Source: Oasisia sp. SBJ-2009 (Eukaryota; Annelida; Polychaeta; Sabellida; Siboglinidae). From it: a DNA stretch of 64,000 bases. Position numbers and translations under genes: made by a program. Positions 1 through 44,217 of this stretch are shown piece by piece (the first letter of the stretch is position 1; each line of letters starts with the position of its first letter). Location of the stretch: the NCBI GenBank assembly GCA_964017155.1, contig OZ024863.1, positions 43,145,084 through 43,209,083 of the forward strand, read 5' to 3'. Under the pieces are notes generated by a model, which saw only the letters and a list, made by a program, of their open reading frames with translations, did not search any database and was not told where the DNA came from.

Positions 1-205
1 ATTATTGCACGAAGGCTGCTCGTACATATATCCACCACTGTCTATAGCCAGGTACTCATTTATACAGCTGAGTGAATTGGAGCAATGTAGACTAAAAAAA
101 AACCAAGGTTTTAACACCGCAGCACAGAATTTGAACTCGGGTTCTCTTAGTCGAGAGTCCGGAGGTCTACCCCTGAGTCATTGCGCTCTACTGAATGACC
201 AACAA
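1..205 (-). repeat. SINE family A, copy cut by window edge
   Basis: The reverse strand reads as a tRNA-like head with an internal B-box-like GAGTTCAAATT, followed by a body shared with 23145-23300, 24745-25045 and 36139-36330. The plus-strand phrase TATCCACCACTGTCTATAGC near 30-50 recurs almost unchanged in two of the other copies. The head is degenerate, so this is a SINE and not a functional tRNA gene. Confidence 0.6.
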
Positions 206-1851
206 GTCAAAATTAAACCTTGAATAAATAAAAATGCAAAGCTAAGGGGAAATTCTTATACTACACAACTACACATCTACTTTGAGTCAGGTCTTATTAA
301 TTGAGTCAATAAATTTGAAGTTTTGATCCATGAACATTTTTCACTGGTTCCAGATTAAGGCCAGATGTTGCATGTAGACATTAATAAGCAGCTTCACTGC
401 CTACAACACTAGACATTCAGTAATATTGTCTCTGCATTTCCCAGCCAGTATTTAAAATGATTTAACACGCATATTATGCCGTAATGTGTCACATACGTGT
501 TGTAACAGAATATGTGATACGATTGTACATAAATCTTCTGGAAGTTACAAGGCAGTAATAATGACACTCACACCGGCTCAAACATAAATCAACTTTCAAT
601 AATTCTGAAAGGTTTGCCAGATTGGTAATTCTAATAGAGATTATAGTTCTTATTTTTACTTAAACTTAATTGATTTTTATGTTCTGGTAATCTTCAGCTG
701 TTTGTTAGGTTGGTAATGCCAAAATAAGCCACTGAAACAGTACAATAAAACAATATTAAAAATTGAGCATACAAGAAAAGTCTCTAGTACCCAAGAAGTA
801 AGTCTCGGTTAATGATTCCCAAGTCAAAGTGAAGTCTCGAGTAAGTTAAAACGTTTGTAAAAACCGTTCTTCTTAGGCAATACCCTGACAGGATATGACT
901 GCCCAAATCATTGTACGAACGCCATTACTTAGGTTTCAAGGTAAACTTGGTAACCATTACATAATGGATGGTCTCTGCTGGTCACTGCTTGACCTACTGA
1001 CTGGCATAAACGTCATCTAGTGCAGGTCAAAGGTATCAGTTTATCTATCAGTGATATACTGTTACTAAAAACTATTGCTCTTTCATTTAATGGTGTATTT
1101 TATCATAAATGTTCACATTTTCTTAGAACTGTTGAATAACGGTATAATGACCTTTAAGAATCTCAGCTATTGTTTGACAATTGTTGACGGCTGTTCTCTA
1201 ATATCTTAGTTTAGCTTAGATGTAGTTTAGTGCTCAACAAGGTTATCTGATGAGTACTTTTAAATAACTAATGGTAACCTTCAACAGCAAACTATTGGCC
1301 TGTCCGTGTGACGTACAATAAATAAAATTTAGCGGCTTGTTCATAATCATAATCTACTATATTGCTAACAGATTTGTTGATAACCTAAATGGTGTTGTTA
1401 CTTTTCAAATGTAGAATTAAAATTGTGAAAAACATGTCAAAGTTTACTAAACACAATTTAGCAGGCAAGTTATTAATTATTTATAGTAAAGATGGAACAT
1501 ACACATATCTTTTAATATTTTTGTTAAAGCGATTGTTTTAAAATGTGAAACTCTTTGTAGAGTGTCTTGTTTGGGCACTACTTATGCTATCCGTGTGACC
1601 ATGAATATTCAGTTCAGTTGTCTAGACTTTGGTTTTACCTGAGAAGTTCACTGTATTTAAACTCAAATGGCCATTTGGTTCACTGCATGTGAACGAATAT
1701 TCCTTGTAATCACGCAACATAATTAATTACTCAAACATATTTACATAGATCTACATTACTTTACATAGATGGGTAAACAATAAAATGTCAGGAAATAAAT
1801 AAAATAAACTCACCGGTCACAATAACAACCTCTGTCGTTCGACCAGCAGTG
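206..1851. other. 3' flank of the thioredoxin-fold gene; no gene seen
   Basis: AT-rich sequence without a supportable coding region. It lies immediately downstream of the stop codon of the minus-strand gene and should include its 3' UTR. A minus-strand ATTAAA hexamer (TTTAAT on plus, about 1511-1516) is a possible polyadenylation signal, but nothing else supports it. Confidence 0.4.
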
Positions 1852-34318
<32,467 letters not shown>

Positions 34319-34547
34319 GTTGTTTATCGGGCACCAAGTTTACCGACTGTCCCGCAGAAAAATGGTGACCGTCGTCGTATCGTCGCATACTTAATTATAT
34401 TATATTTGTCATCTTTAAAGGTACATATATGTTTCTTTATTTAATACGTGGAAATTGTAATTGTTCTAAAAATCACACCCGCTAAAATGGTTAGCGGGAT
34501 TGTACGAAATTAATGTGACCGCTTCACTCCCTGCGCTTGACTGGTCA

Positions 34548-35190
34548 CAAGGGTTTAAAAGTGCTGCCACCTCACGGAGTCTGGGTAACCGAGGCTACAA
34601 GTGAAGTCGCTTTACCGCGGATTCCCAATGTGTGGCGCCACTTTTACAATAACATTTATGAGTGCGAACTCCGTCTTGGTCTTATCCGTGGTCTTATGCT
34701 ATGTTTGTAACTCCGCTAAATGACTAAAATGAGGGAACTATTACTCAAATAAGTTTTTATTTTGAAATTGTATTCGTATTGCAGTAATATTGACTTTGAA
34801 TACACATACGAATAATGAGGTGGGAACCAGAGTTGTGTAGGGGCCTGTGTCTCGTGTGTCATGATCGGATTTTGAGATTGGATAGTTTTCTGTCAACTAA
34901 TTTCCACCTGGAGCGGACGGTGGTGAAGTCAATGCAGCCAGGTGGGTGTTTATCGCTACGACAGAAGTGGAGGATTCCTCCACTTAAGATAACGTCACCC
35001 TATTTGAATGATGACAAATCTCTTTGGGTAGGACCGGGAAGGCAGGCCTACATAGGCGATATCCCTACCCTCAGTCCTCTGTCACTACGGTTCATATGCA
35101 GCCAGATATTGGTCCTCAGTCCCCTGCCCTCCCAGATGTCTAGTCTCGCTTAACCGACTGTCGTTCGGCTGCGGAACTACGCCGAGTTTT
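34548..35190. repeat. Interspersed repeat family C, copy 2 (inverted)
   Basis: The reverse complement of 34548-34590 matches the start of the 26127 copy (TCCGTGAGGTGGCAGCACTT) and that of about 35130-35190 matches its end (GACAGTCGGTTAAGCGAGAC). The middle differs. A 112-codon frame inside (34815-35153) has no recognisable domain. Starts about 230 bases upstream of the thioredoxin-fold gene start codon. Confidence 0.5.
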
Positions 35191-35199
35191 ATTTTAAAT

Positions 35200-36035
35200 C
35201 AATACTGTTTATAGGGTTGGGGGTCAGGAAGGGCATCTGACCGTAAAACCTTAGTTAAATTTAATGAATATGTTCTCCACTCATGTAGCGATGAGTTCTA
35301 GGGCGTCCCCTGTAAGCGACGCGGTTCACACTCGCCCGAGTGGGCCGAGAAATGTTCGAGGGCTAGCGCATGACAACCAACGGTCGCGGGTAAAGAAGCT
35401 AGTTCGTAGACTCAGAGTGGTGTCATAGAATGTGGGTACCCTGACAGGCAAGGCAGTGAAAATTGCAGATGTCCTACCCAGAAGGAAAGCAGATGTAGCG
35501 AGTGTGCGGGAGGTGAAATGGAAAGGGTCCAAGACGAGGAACATCGGCCACGGCTATACACTTTTCTACAATGGAGAAAACAGTAAGAGAAATGGTGTTG
35601 GAATAATTCTGCGAGAGGAGGTACTGGAAATCAGTCGGAAAAATGGCAGGATAATGTTACTTAAGCTGATATGCCCATGTACGAAAGAGATAGATAGGGT
35701 GCCCAGAGGTGGACAAAGACGAATTGTATGAACCAGTTGGAGACTGGAGAGGGCCACAGACAAGCTGAGTCAGTGATTATCGGTGCTGACTTAAATGGAC
35801 ATGTGGGAATGAGTGGAACAGACGCAACATCACATGGTAACAGAGGTGTTGGTGAAAGAAACGATGAAGGAGGCAGGGTAGTAGGGTCTGCCGACACATT
35901 TGAACTGATTATCGCAAATACGTTGCTTATGAAGATGGAACGCCAACTAATCACATTTAAGAGCGGCAGCAGTGCATCATAAATTGACTACATCTTGACA
36001 AATCGAAGACGTCCGAAGGATATCAGGAATTGTTA
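35200..36035 (+). pseudogene. RTE-type LINE endonuclease fossil
   Basis: Broken frames read as the N-terminal APE endonuclease of an RTE/BovB-like retrotransposon (the craniofacial development protein 2-like family). GTLTGKAVKIADVLPRRKAD and GHGYTLFYNGENSKRNGVGI come first. After a deletion and in-frame stops, VIIGADLNGHVG and FELIIANTL follow, then IDYILTNRRRPKDIRN after another stop. The central endonuclease strands are deleted and no reverse transcriptase follows. Confidence 0.8.
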
Positions 36036-36138
36036 GTTATTATAAAATAAGACTATACTTTTTGTTAACGTGGAATTTACTTACTATCTAGATTTGTAAG
36101 GTGAGGGCAAAGCAAACAGGGTAAATTCTCATATGATG

Positions 36139-36330
36139 CAGGATCCAATGCCCTGGATTACTCAAAGCCCTTTACACATTACTTCTTGGTAGACGTGTTC
36201 TATCGAACACCATCGACATCTTGGAACCTTCCAACCATATGCTGCAAGTAATACGCGATGACCAGCAGGTATTCGTATACAATCCATCAATGTGTGTAGC
36301 CAGGCACGGGACAAGACGTCACTTAGAACA
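36139..36330 (-). repeat. SINE family A, fragment
   Basis: Matches the body of the 24745-25045 copy (CAAGTAATACGCGATGACCA, CTATCGAACACCATCG). The tRNA head is absent. Diverged. Confidence 0.6.
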
Positions 36331-36614
36331 ATATTGCTTAACTAACTAAACTAAACTTACTAAACGTATTGCTGTCAATATTATAACATAACCATAGTGC
36401 AATTGTACGACACCTTCATGAGTCAAGACGTTGTAGCGTTTATAGTTTTTGAGCGTATGATAGCCTGTATATGGTAGAAATACCACGGGCTGTTCGTTGG
36501 GACGTATATAACCTTCAGCAAAGTTATTTGTCGCAAATTCACACCTGGCAAAACAGTTCTGAGGCATGTTTTGATAGCAAGGCCAAATCATGTGACTGCA
36601 GTGCGCCAAAATCC

Positions 36615-36850
36615 TTCCCCAAAAATGAGCCAATGGTATACCATTGATTACCATTGAATATCATTCAGTATCAATGATATTTCAGCAGGACTCAATGGTA
36701 CTCTCAATGGTAATTTAAAATACCATTCAATACCACTGAACGGTACAAAGAATCCAAAATATCATTCAAAAACCCATTCCGATACCATTCAAATACCATT
36801 GGCCATAATACCCTCTAGGACCATGCAATGGTATTTGAATGGCATTTTTT
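36615..36850. repeat. Cluster of ATACCATT/AATGGTAT motifs
   Basis: At least ten direct and inverted copies of ACCATT within about 230 bases, including ATACCATTCAAATACCATTG and its inverse CAATGGTATTTGAATGGCAT. Can fold as an imperfect inverted repeat; probable MITE relic immediately left of the 0.8-kb tandem array. Confidence 0.65.
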
Positions 36851-36856
36851 TGTAAG

Positions 36857-39716
36857 GGAGTTATGCTTTTCAGCTCATCACCTTTCTCAAATATGGAGGT
36901 ACTGTTATTAAAAAGAAATGGATCTGAAAACGCACGCAAAGTTCCTTAAAATGTAACTTATTCAACGCTTTGCTTCAATATTCATACACTCATTTCAGAC
37001 GTCTTAATACGGGGATATATTTATAATCAACATAACAAATGCCTCGATATTTTCGCTACAGTGGACGAAAATGCCACTGAACATTGTTTTATAATAATCG
37101 GGAATTCATGTTTGAGCTCAGATGCCATCATGTTTGGGTCAAATAGCGATTAGTCATTAAGATTTTACTATAAGTTTGAGTCGCATAGCTTTGCGGCAAA
37201 TTAATTCAGAGAATTCAAGCAAAACAACTGTTTGTAAGCCTTAATTGATTCGATAGAGGGCAGCACGCACTGCCGGGCACTCGGTAGGTGGCTGTAACCG
37301 GGAGATAGAACGTTTGACGTTCCGTACAGTGACGCTGTCGCCGCGTTTTCTGTCTGTGACGTCATATAACAATCAAATCGGCCAGATACAAAATACATAA
37401 TATTAATAAAACATCCAGAAAATCTAGTTTTTTATTTGTTAAATTCAACAAGGAAAGGAATAATAATATCAATTGAAAGAACCTAAAGAGTGTATTTCGG
37501 TACCGATTATAGCGCTTAATGAGTTCACAAATATATTTAGGCTGCAAAACAAAATAAATGTTAGTCTGCTAATCAAAATTAATTTGATACCGGGCGGAGC
37601 AGGCAATTTGCAAAGCATGTCCCTTCTCGGTATACGATCACATTTACCATCTACCAGTTATGCTTTTCAGCTCGTCACCTTTCTCAAATATACTGTTATT
37701 AAATAGAAATGGATCTGAAATCGCACGCAAAGTTCCTTAAAATGTAACTTATTCAACGCTTTGCTTCAATATTCATACACTCATTTCCGATGTCTTAATA
37801 CGGGGATACATTTATAGTCAACTTAACAAATGCCTTGATATTTTTCGCTACAATGGACGAAAATGCCACTGAACATTGTTTTATAATAATCGGGAAGTCA
37901 TGTTTGAGCTCAGATGCCATTATTTCCGGGTCAAATAGCGATTAGTCATTAAGATTTTACTAAATGTTTGAGTCTCATAACTTTGCGACAAATTAATTCA
38001 GAGAATTCAAGCAAAACAACAGTTTGTAAGCCTTAATTGATTCGATAGAGGGCAGCACGCACTGCCGGGCACTCGGTAGGTGGCTGTAACCGGGAGATAG
38101 AACGTATGACGTTCCGTACAGTGACGCTGTCGCCGCGTTTTCTGTCTGTGACGTCATATAACAATCAAATCGGCCAGATCCAAAATACATATTAATAAAA
38201 CATCCAGAAAGTCTAGTTTTTTTATTTGTTAAGTTCAACAAGGAAAGGAATAATAATATCAATTCAAAGAACCTAAAGTGCGTATGTCGGTACCGATTAT
38301 AGCGCTTAATGAGTTCACAAATATATTTAGGCTGCCAAAAAAAAAAATTCTAGTCTGCTAATTAAAATTAATTTGATACCGGGCGGAGCAGGCAACAATT
38401 TGCAAAGCATGTCCCTTCTCGGTATACGATCACATTTACCATCTACCAGTTATGCTTTTGAGCACATCACCTTTCTCAAATATAGAGGTATTGTTGTTAA
38501 AAAGAAATGGATCTGAAATCGCACGCAAAGTTCCTTAAAATGTAACTTATTCAACGCTTTGCTTCAATATTCATACACTCATTTCCGATGTCTTAATACG
38601 GGGATACATTTATAGTCAGCTTATTTTTCGCTACAGTGGACAAAAATGCCACTGAACATTGTTTTATAATAATCGGGAAGTCGTGTTTGAGCTCAGATGC
38701 CATTATTTCCGGGTCAAATAGCGATTAGTCATTAAGATTTTACTAAATGTTTGAGTCTCATAACTTTGCGACAAATTAATTCAGAGAATTCAAGCAAAAC
38801 AACAGTTTGTAAGCCTTAATTGATTCGATAGAGGGCAGCACGCACTGCCGGGCACTCGGTAGGTGGCTGTAACCGGGAGATAGAACGTATGACGTTCCGT
38901 ACAGTGACGCTGTCGCCGCGTTTTCTGTCTGTGACGTCATATAACAATCAAATCGGCCAGATCCAAAGTACATATTAATAAAACATCCAGAAAGTCTAGT
39001 TTTTTTATTTGTTAAGTTCAACAAGGAAAGGAATAATAATATCAATTCAAAGAACCTAAAGTGCGTATGTCGATACCGATTATAGCGCTTAATGAGTTCA
39101 CAAATATATTTAGGCTGCAAAAAAAATTTGATACCGGGCGGAGCAGGCAACAATTTGCAAAGCATGTCCCTTCTCGGTATACGATCACATTTACCATCTA
39201 CCAGTTATGCTTTTGAGCACATCACCTTTCTCAAATATAGAGGTATTGTTGTTAAAAAGAAATGGATCTGAAATCGCACGCAAAGTTACTTAAAACGCTT
39301 TGCTTCAATATTCATACACTAACGGGGATATAGTTATAATATAGTCAACTTTACAAAAGCCTTGATATTTTTCGCTACAGTGGACGAAAATGCCACTAAA
39401 CATTGTTTTATAATAATCGGGAAGTCATGTTTGAGCTCAGATGTCATTATTTTCGGGTCAAATAGCGATTAGTCATTAAGATTTACTAAATGTTTGAGTC
39501 TCATAACTTTGCGACAAATTAATTCAGAGAATTCAAGCAAAACAACTGTTTGTAAGCCTTAATTGATTCGATAGAGGGCAGCACGCACTGCCGGGCACTC
39601 GGTAGGTGGCTGTAACCGGGAGATAGAACGTATGACGTTCCGCACAGTGACGCTGTCGCCGCGTTTTCTGTCTGTGACGTCATATAACAATCAAATCGAC
39701 CAGATCCAAAATACGG
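36857..39716. repeat. Tandem array of ~0.8-kb units, 3.6 copies
   Basis: AGTTATGCTTTT marks unit starts at about 36857, 37654, 38446 and 39200 (periods about 797, 792 and 754); the last unit stops after about 516 bases. Each unit contains TTCTGTCTGTGACGTCATAT, GAGGGCAGCACGCACTGCCG and TTTTATAATAATCGGGAA. Copies differ by substitutions and indels. A minus-strand frame of 65-129 codons is conserved in each unit but has no recognised homology and is opened and closed by indels, so coding is not claimed. Confidence 0.92.
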
Positions 39717-40257
39717 AATGCCAGAACACAAGTGTGAACATATGGCGGGACAATTAAACGAACAACACTATCTATAAAAATCTACGCATGTGATTTATAT
39801 TTTATGCCCCTATTTTAATAATGGATTCGATGTTACGACGTTTGTAGTCAATCTAGCATTACTACGTCACACTTTCGATGGTAATCAGAAGTGGCGCCTA
39901 GCAAGGACTGACGCGTTCTTCTTCCTATTTTGATTTCGCCTCTCACTTAAGTGACCTGGCATACAAGATAAGTTAAGTATAAAATCACTGCTGCGTGATA
40001 ACAGAGTGTCAGTGCAATAGTCCGTGTGAGTGAAAGGGGAACCATCACTGCGTCCACAGCTGTAGCGACGGAACGGAACAGCGTGATGTGTGCGACATTA
40101 ATCGCAAGGCGGCAGCACCGTACAGTAGTGACAGTACACATTGATACAAATGATTGTATTTTTCCAATCGCAAACAATTTCCATTTCCGCCAACGAATAG
40201 TATGTCTCATCCAACATAAACACACACGTAGTCATACACGCACGCACTCGTGCACAT
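39717..40257. other. Intergenic; no gene seen
   Basis: Unique sequence between the tandem array and the (CA)n tract, upstream of the DUF4559-like gene. No credible coding frame. Confidence 0.4.
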
Positions 40258-40648
<391 letters not shown>

Positions 40649-40866
40649 GGCTAATTAGAATATGCATTTTGTTTGGCAAATCTCCTCTTTTAACCTTGTT
40701 TACTAAATATACTTTTATTGCTCACACTTCCATACATTTTTGGTGAATGTTTTTTGTGTGAACGTGTTTTCCTTTGCTCCGCCGTTGAGTTGTTTCTTTA
40801 TATCTAAAAAGGAAATGTGTTATATAATATGTTGTAGAATGTCGTTGGAAAACGTCAAAGCGAAGC

Positions 40867-42203
40867 ATGGAGCGGTTCAATGATCCGAAGTACGCTAATT
40901 GGATCAAAACTGGTCGGGCGCTGATTCACGTCGCCGAAGGACTGGTATGGAAGCACCGGCCCGTCATAAAGGCGGAATAGCCTAACGACGTAATTATTCA
41001 TGCGAAACGACGCAATTATTTGCGTCGTGAGTAAGTTCTATTTTTGACACGACGTAAATCGAATTGCGGTGTGTCGCCATTTAGCGCAACGACGTCATTC
41101 GAATTACGTCGTGTCAAAAATTCGAATTGCGTCGTTGCGCTAAATAGCGACATACCGCAATTCGATTTACGTCGTGTCAAAAATAGAACTTATTCACGAC
41201 GCAAAAAATTAAGTTGTGTCGCTCGAGCTTCTAAATTCTCGTCGAGAGACAGACAGACAGACAAGAAGTGGGGAGTGCCTTTTTTGCGCTCGTGACCTTT
41301 GCAGCCGACTTCGCCGCTCGCGAAGCGCCGCGAGCGGCGGAGACAGCAGCCCGGTGCATATAAGTCCGTGGTTTCTACATCCACTCCAGAGGAAACGTTG
41401 CATTATAAACGATTTCATATAACGTGTACTGGTATTTAAAAGACATATGTATCAAACAAAATAGCGTGTTGTATTCGATGACACGTACAGTAAAGAAACA
41501 AAAAAAACTATGCGATTAATCGACTCTGGGGAAACGAGCCGCGATTGGTTGACTTGATGCACGAGCGACACGACGTAACTATTTGCGTCGTGAATAAGTT
41601 CTATTTTTGACACGACGTAAGTCGAATTGCGGTGTGTCGCCATTTAGCGCAACGACGCAATTCGAATTTTTGACACGACGTAATTCGAATTACGTCGTTG
41701 CGCTAAATAGCGACACGCCGCAATTCGATTTACGTCGTGTCAAAAATTGAACTTATTCACGACGCAAATAATTGCGTCGTTTCGCACGAATAATTACGTC
41801 GTGAGGCTATTCCGCCTTTATGACGGGCCGGTGCTTCCATAGACTGGCTCCTTTCTGCAAAAGAATTATCGAGACATTCCACGAAATGCTAAAGGATAAT
41901 CTGGGAGACAAAACATGCGGAGCCGGATGTGATTCAAAGGATATATGTATAAAGACGAAGCTCTGTCCCGACAAGTGGATGGCAGCCATTGTTCCAGAAA
42001 TACACACACCACAGCGTACATGGAAAAACAGCATTACCAACGAATGGCCAAGTGAGCCTTGGCAGCTTGCAAAGATTTTTATGGGCCCGGGACAGGATCC
42101 ATTGAACGTGGATCCTCAGAAGACCGATGCATTGGGCCTGCTTCAGTTGATGATCAACTGCAGAAAGTTCCATTCTCTTTTAGACACAGACAAAGCAAAA
42201 GAG
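40867..42203 (+). CDS. DUF4559-like exon 1, split by insertion
   Basis: Coding parts are 40867-40945 and 41848-42203, together 145 codons. Starts MERFNDPKYANWIKTGRALI; an in-frame stop lies just upstream, supporting this ATG. Resumes with PFCKRIIETFHEMLKDNLGD, and ends KAKE at donor GTAAGG. Removing the element and one GACTGG restores GAAGGACTGGCTCC, reading EGLA without a gap. Confidence 0.85.
40940..40945. repeat. Target-site duplication, left (GACTGG)
   Basis: Identical to 41842-41847 on the other side of the 896-bp element. Confidence 0.9.
40946..41841. mobile_element. 896-bp palindromic MITE/foldback element inside a coding exon
   Basis: Terminal inverted repeats start TATGGAAGCACCGGCCCGTC and match over well over 100 bases with few mismatches. 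Flanked by a perfect 6-bp duplication. Each arm is itself a large palindrome (about 40990-41215 and 41565-41800) built from TTGACACGACGTAAATCGAA and TTAGCGCAACGACG blocks. The centre (about 41220-41560) is unique and contains a short (GACA)n and a GC-rich CGCTCGCGAAGCGCCGCGAG segment. No transposase ORF. Confidence 0.9.
41842..41847. repeat. Target-site duplication, right (GACTGG)
   Basis: Pairs with 40940-40945. Confidence 0.9.
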
Positions 42204-42299
42204 GTAAGGTAGCAAAGCGATATAAAATTATTAGAGAAACACAGACTATGGGTTAGAGAATATTGCATGTTAAACGTCTCAATAATCTCTATAGGCTTA

Positions 42300-44105
42300 A
42301 TAATAATAATAATAATAATAATAAACTTTATTTATTCACGATAACCTCATAAAATGTACATTTTATCTTCCTAAGGGTCGTGATTGTAAAACATATTATA
42401 CATGCACTAAACAATTTGATAGACTTCCTTATACATGGCGTAATGCGTTAAAATATAGTGAATAATAAAATTAATTGAATGACAATAAAAAATAAATATA
42501 CTGAATAAATATTTTAAAAACTAGATTTCCATAAACAAATTATAAATAGATAAATTATAAAACAAGATAAATAGCATTAGACATGTGAGTGTTCACTGTA
42601 ACGTGCGTCACTGTTTGCTAGTTAAAAACATGATGCATATATGTCGTCTTAAAGGCAGAGAGAGAGTTCGAATTTATGATTATTGAGTCTAGTTCATTCC
42701 ATATGTGTGCGCCATTTTCAGCAATGGAGTTCTTGAAAACATTCGTTCGTGCTTTAGGGACATACAAGTCCCCTCTTTCATTTGACCGAGTTGTTCTGGT
42801 CGAGATGTTTGAGATCGGTGTGAACAACGCACACATTATAGTCTGGTGCCAACCCGTTCACTGTTTTATACACCAACTGCGACTGTCTGTATTTGACGCG
42901 CTCCGGTAGTGGCAGCCAGTTTAATTGTTCCAACAGTGGATCGCTTGGATTCAGAGTCTGTTATTATTATGGCAGCACGTCTTTGGAGTTTGTAGATGCG
43001 ATCTGATGATGCTGCATTTCCCCAGAGTGTGCTGCAGTAGTCCATGTGGGGTAGAATGTAGCTGTTGTAGAACGTTGTCCTTGCTTTGTATGGAAGGTAT
43101 TGTTTTATTCTGCACAGAAGTGCGAGTTTTCCGGCAATCGTGTTGTGTGTATATTGTGTATATGGGCCTTCCATGTTAGGAAATTGTCAACATGAAGTCC
43201 AAGTAGCCTCTCATTTTCAACCATTTGGAGTTTATCTCCCTTGATGCACACGTTAACCTTTGTTTTGTCGAGGTGTTGCCATTTTTGCCGGGTCGTGACG
43301 ATCATGATCTTGGATATTTCAAGGTTGACGACCATCCTATTTTCATCACATCAATTTTATATTTCTTGTAGCTCGTTGTTTAGTTTCAGTTCGATTTCTT
43401 GTATGTTCTTCCCGCAGACACTAATGGTGGAATCGTCAGCATACATGTCCACATTGTTGATTGTCCTTGTGCTCATGGGCATGTCGTTCATAAGGACAAT
43501 GAAGAACAGTGGTCCCAAAATAGAGCCTTGTGGGACCCCCGTTGTTATTTCAGATAGCTCCGACTGTTCGCCCTTGAACAAGACAAACTGTTTGCGCTCT
43601 GACAGGTATGACGAGAACCATTGCATCGATTGTTGTGAACAGCCATATATGGACAATTTATCCAGCAAAATTGTGCGGTTCACAAGATTAAAAGCTTTTC
43701 GCAGGTTTAGAAGCACTACACCATTCACAAGTCCTTTGTCAATCGCCGACGCCCACGTATGCACCATGTGGTTCAGTGCTGTCTCGCATGAGTGCTTAGC
43801 ACAGAAACCCGATTGACCGTCATGCAGCATGTTGTGAGACATGAGATAGGTATACAGGCTGTCATGTACGTGTCTCTCCAATATCTTGCTGAGAGCACAC
43901 AAGACTGATATCGGTCGATAGTTGCCCTTGTTTTCAGTAGGACCCTTCTTGTGTATCGGGGTAATTTTCGCAAGTTTCCACAGCGTTGGAAAGTTTCCAG
44001 TCACAAAGCTTTTGTTTATGATTGTTGTGAAGGACACTGTGATGGCAGGCGCAGCTGCTTTCAACAGCGTAGCACTGGTTTTGTCGGCTCCTGTGGATTT
44101 AAAAA
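42300..44105 (-). mobile_element. 5'-truncated Jockey/CR1-like LINE in intron 1
   Basis: Minus-strand frames give a reverse transcriptase from near its start: LLKAAAPAITVSFTTIINKS, AKITPIHKKGPTENKGNYRP, TTGVPQGSILGP and the catalytic YADDS (about 43430). After frameshifts come LLGLHVDNFLTWKAHI, then YILPHMDYCSTLWG, and the C-terminal GAHIWNELDSIIINSN ending at about 42618. A 3' UTR ends in a (TAA)n run at about 42300-42325. The endonuclease is missing. The element lies antisense within the DUF4559-like gene. Confidence 0.85.
43357..44064 (-). pseudogene. Reverse transcriptase domain of the intronic LINE
   Basis: The longest uninterrupted frame (235 codons) of the LINE. Motifs in order: LAKITPIHKK, YRPISVL, GFCAKHSCETAL, LDKLSIYG, GVPQGSILGPLFFIVLMNDM, YADDSTI. 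The family normally reads DFRKAFD where this has NLRKAFN, a change of a catalytic aspartate, so the copy is probably inactive besides being truncated and frameshifted. Confidence 0.85.
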
Positions 44106-44217
44106 CCTTTTATTTAGCAGTTGTCAAAAATATACGTGTGAAGTTTGCCCGTGTTCTAGGAGATAGAAACGCCTCTAAATGTTAACCATATTATGTCCGT
44201 TTTATTTTGGTTTCCGG

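Noticed and set aside
34815..35153. 112-codon plus-strand frame upstream of the thioredoxin-fold gene
   Set aside because: It overlaps repeat family C and shows no homology I recognise.
36346..36654. 102-codon minus-strand frame
   Set aside because: No domain; overlaps the ACCATT motif cluster at one end.
38776..39165. Conserved minus-strand frame in each 0.8-kb tandem unit (up to 129 codons)
   Set aside because: Repeat identity alone keeps it similar. Length varies with indels and there is no homology or start conservation.
40946..41841. The element as a precise introner restoring the protein
   Set aside because: The junction pair CTG|GTATGG ... CCATAG removes 898 bases and shifts the frame, so exact restoration by splicing at the termini is not possible. 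Kept only as a hypothesis with another acceptor.
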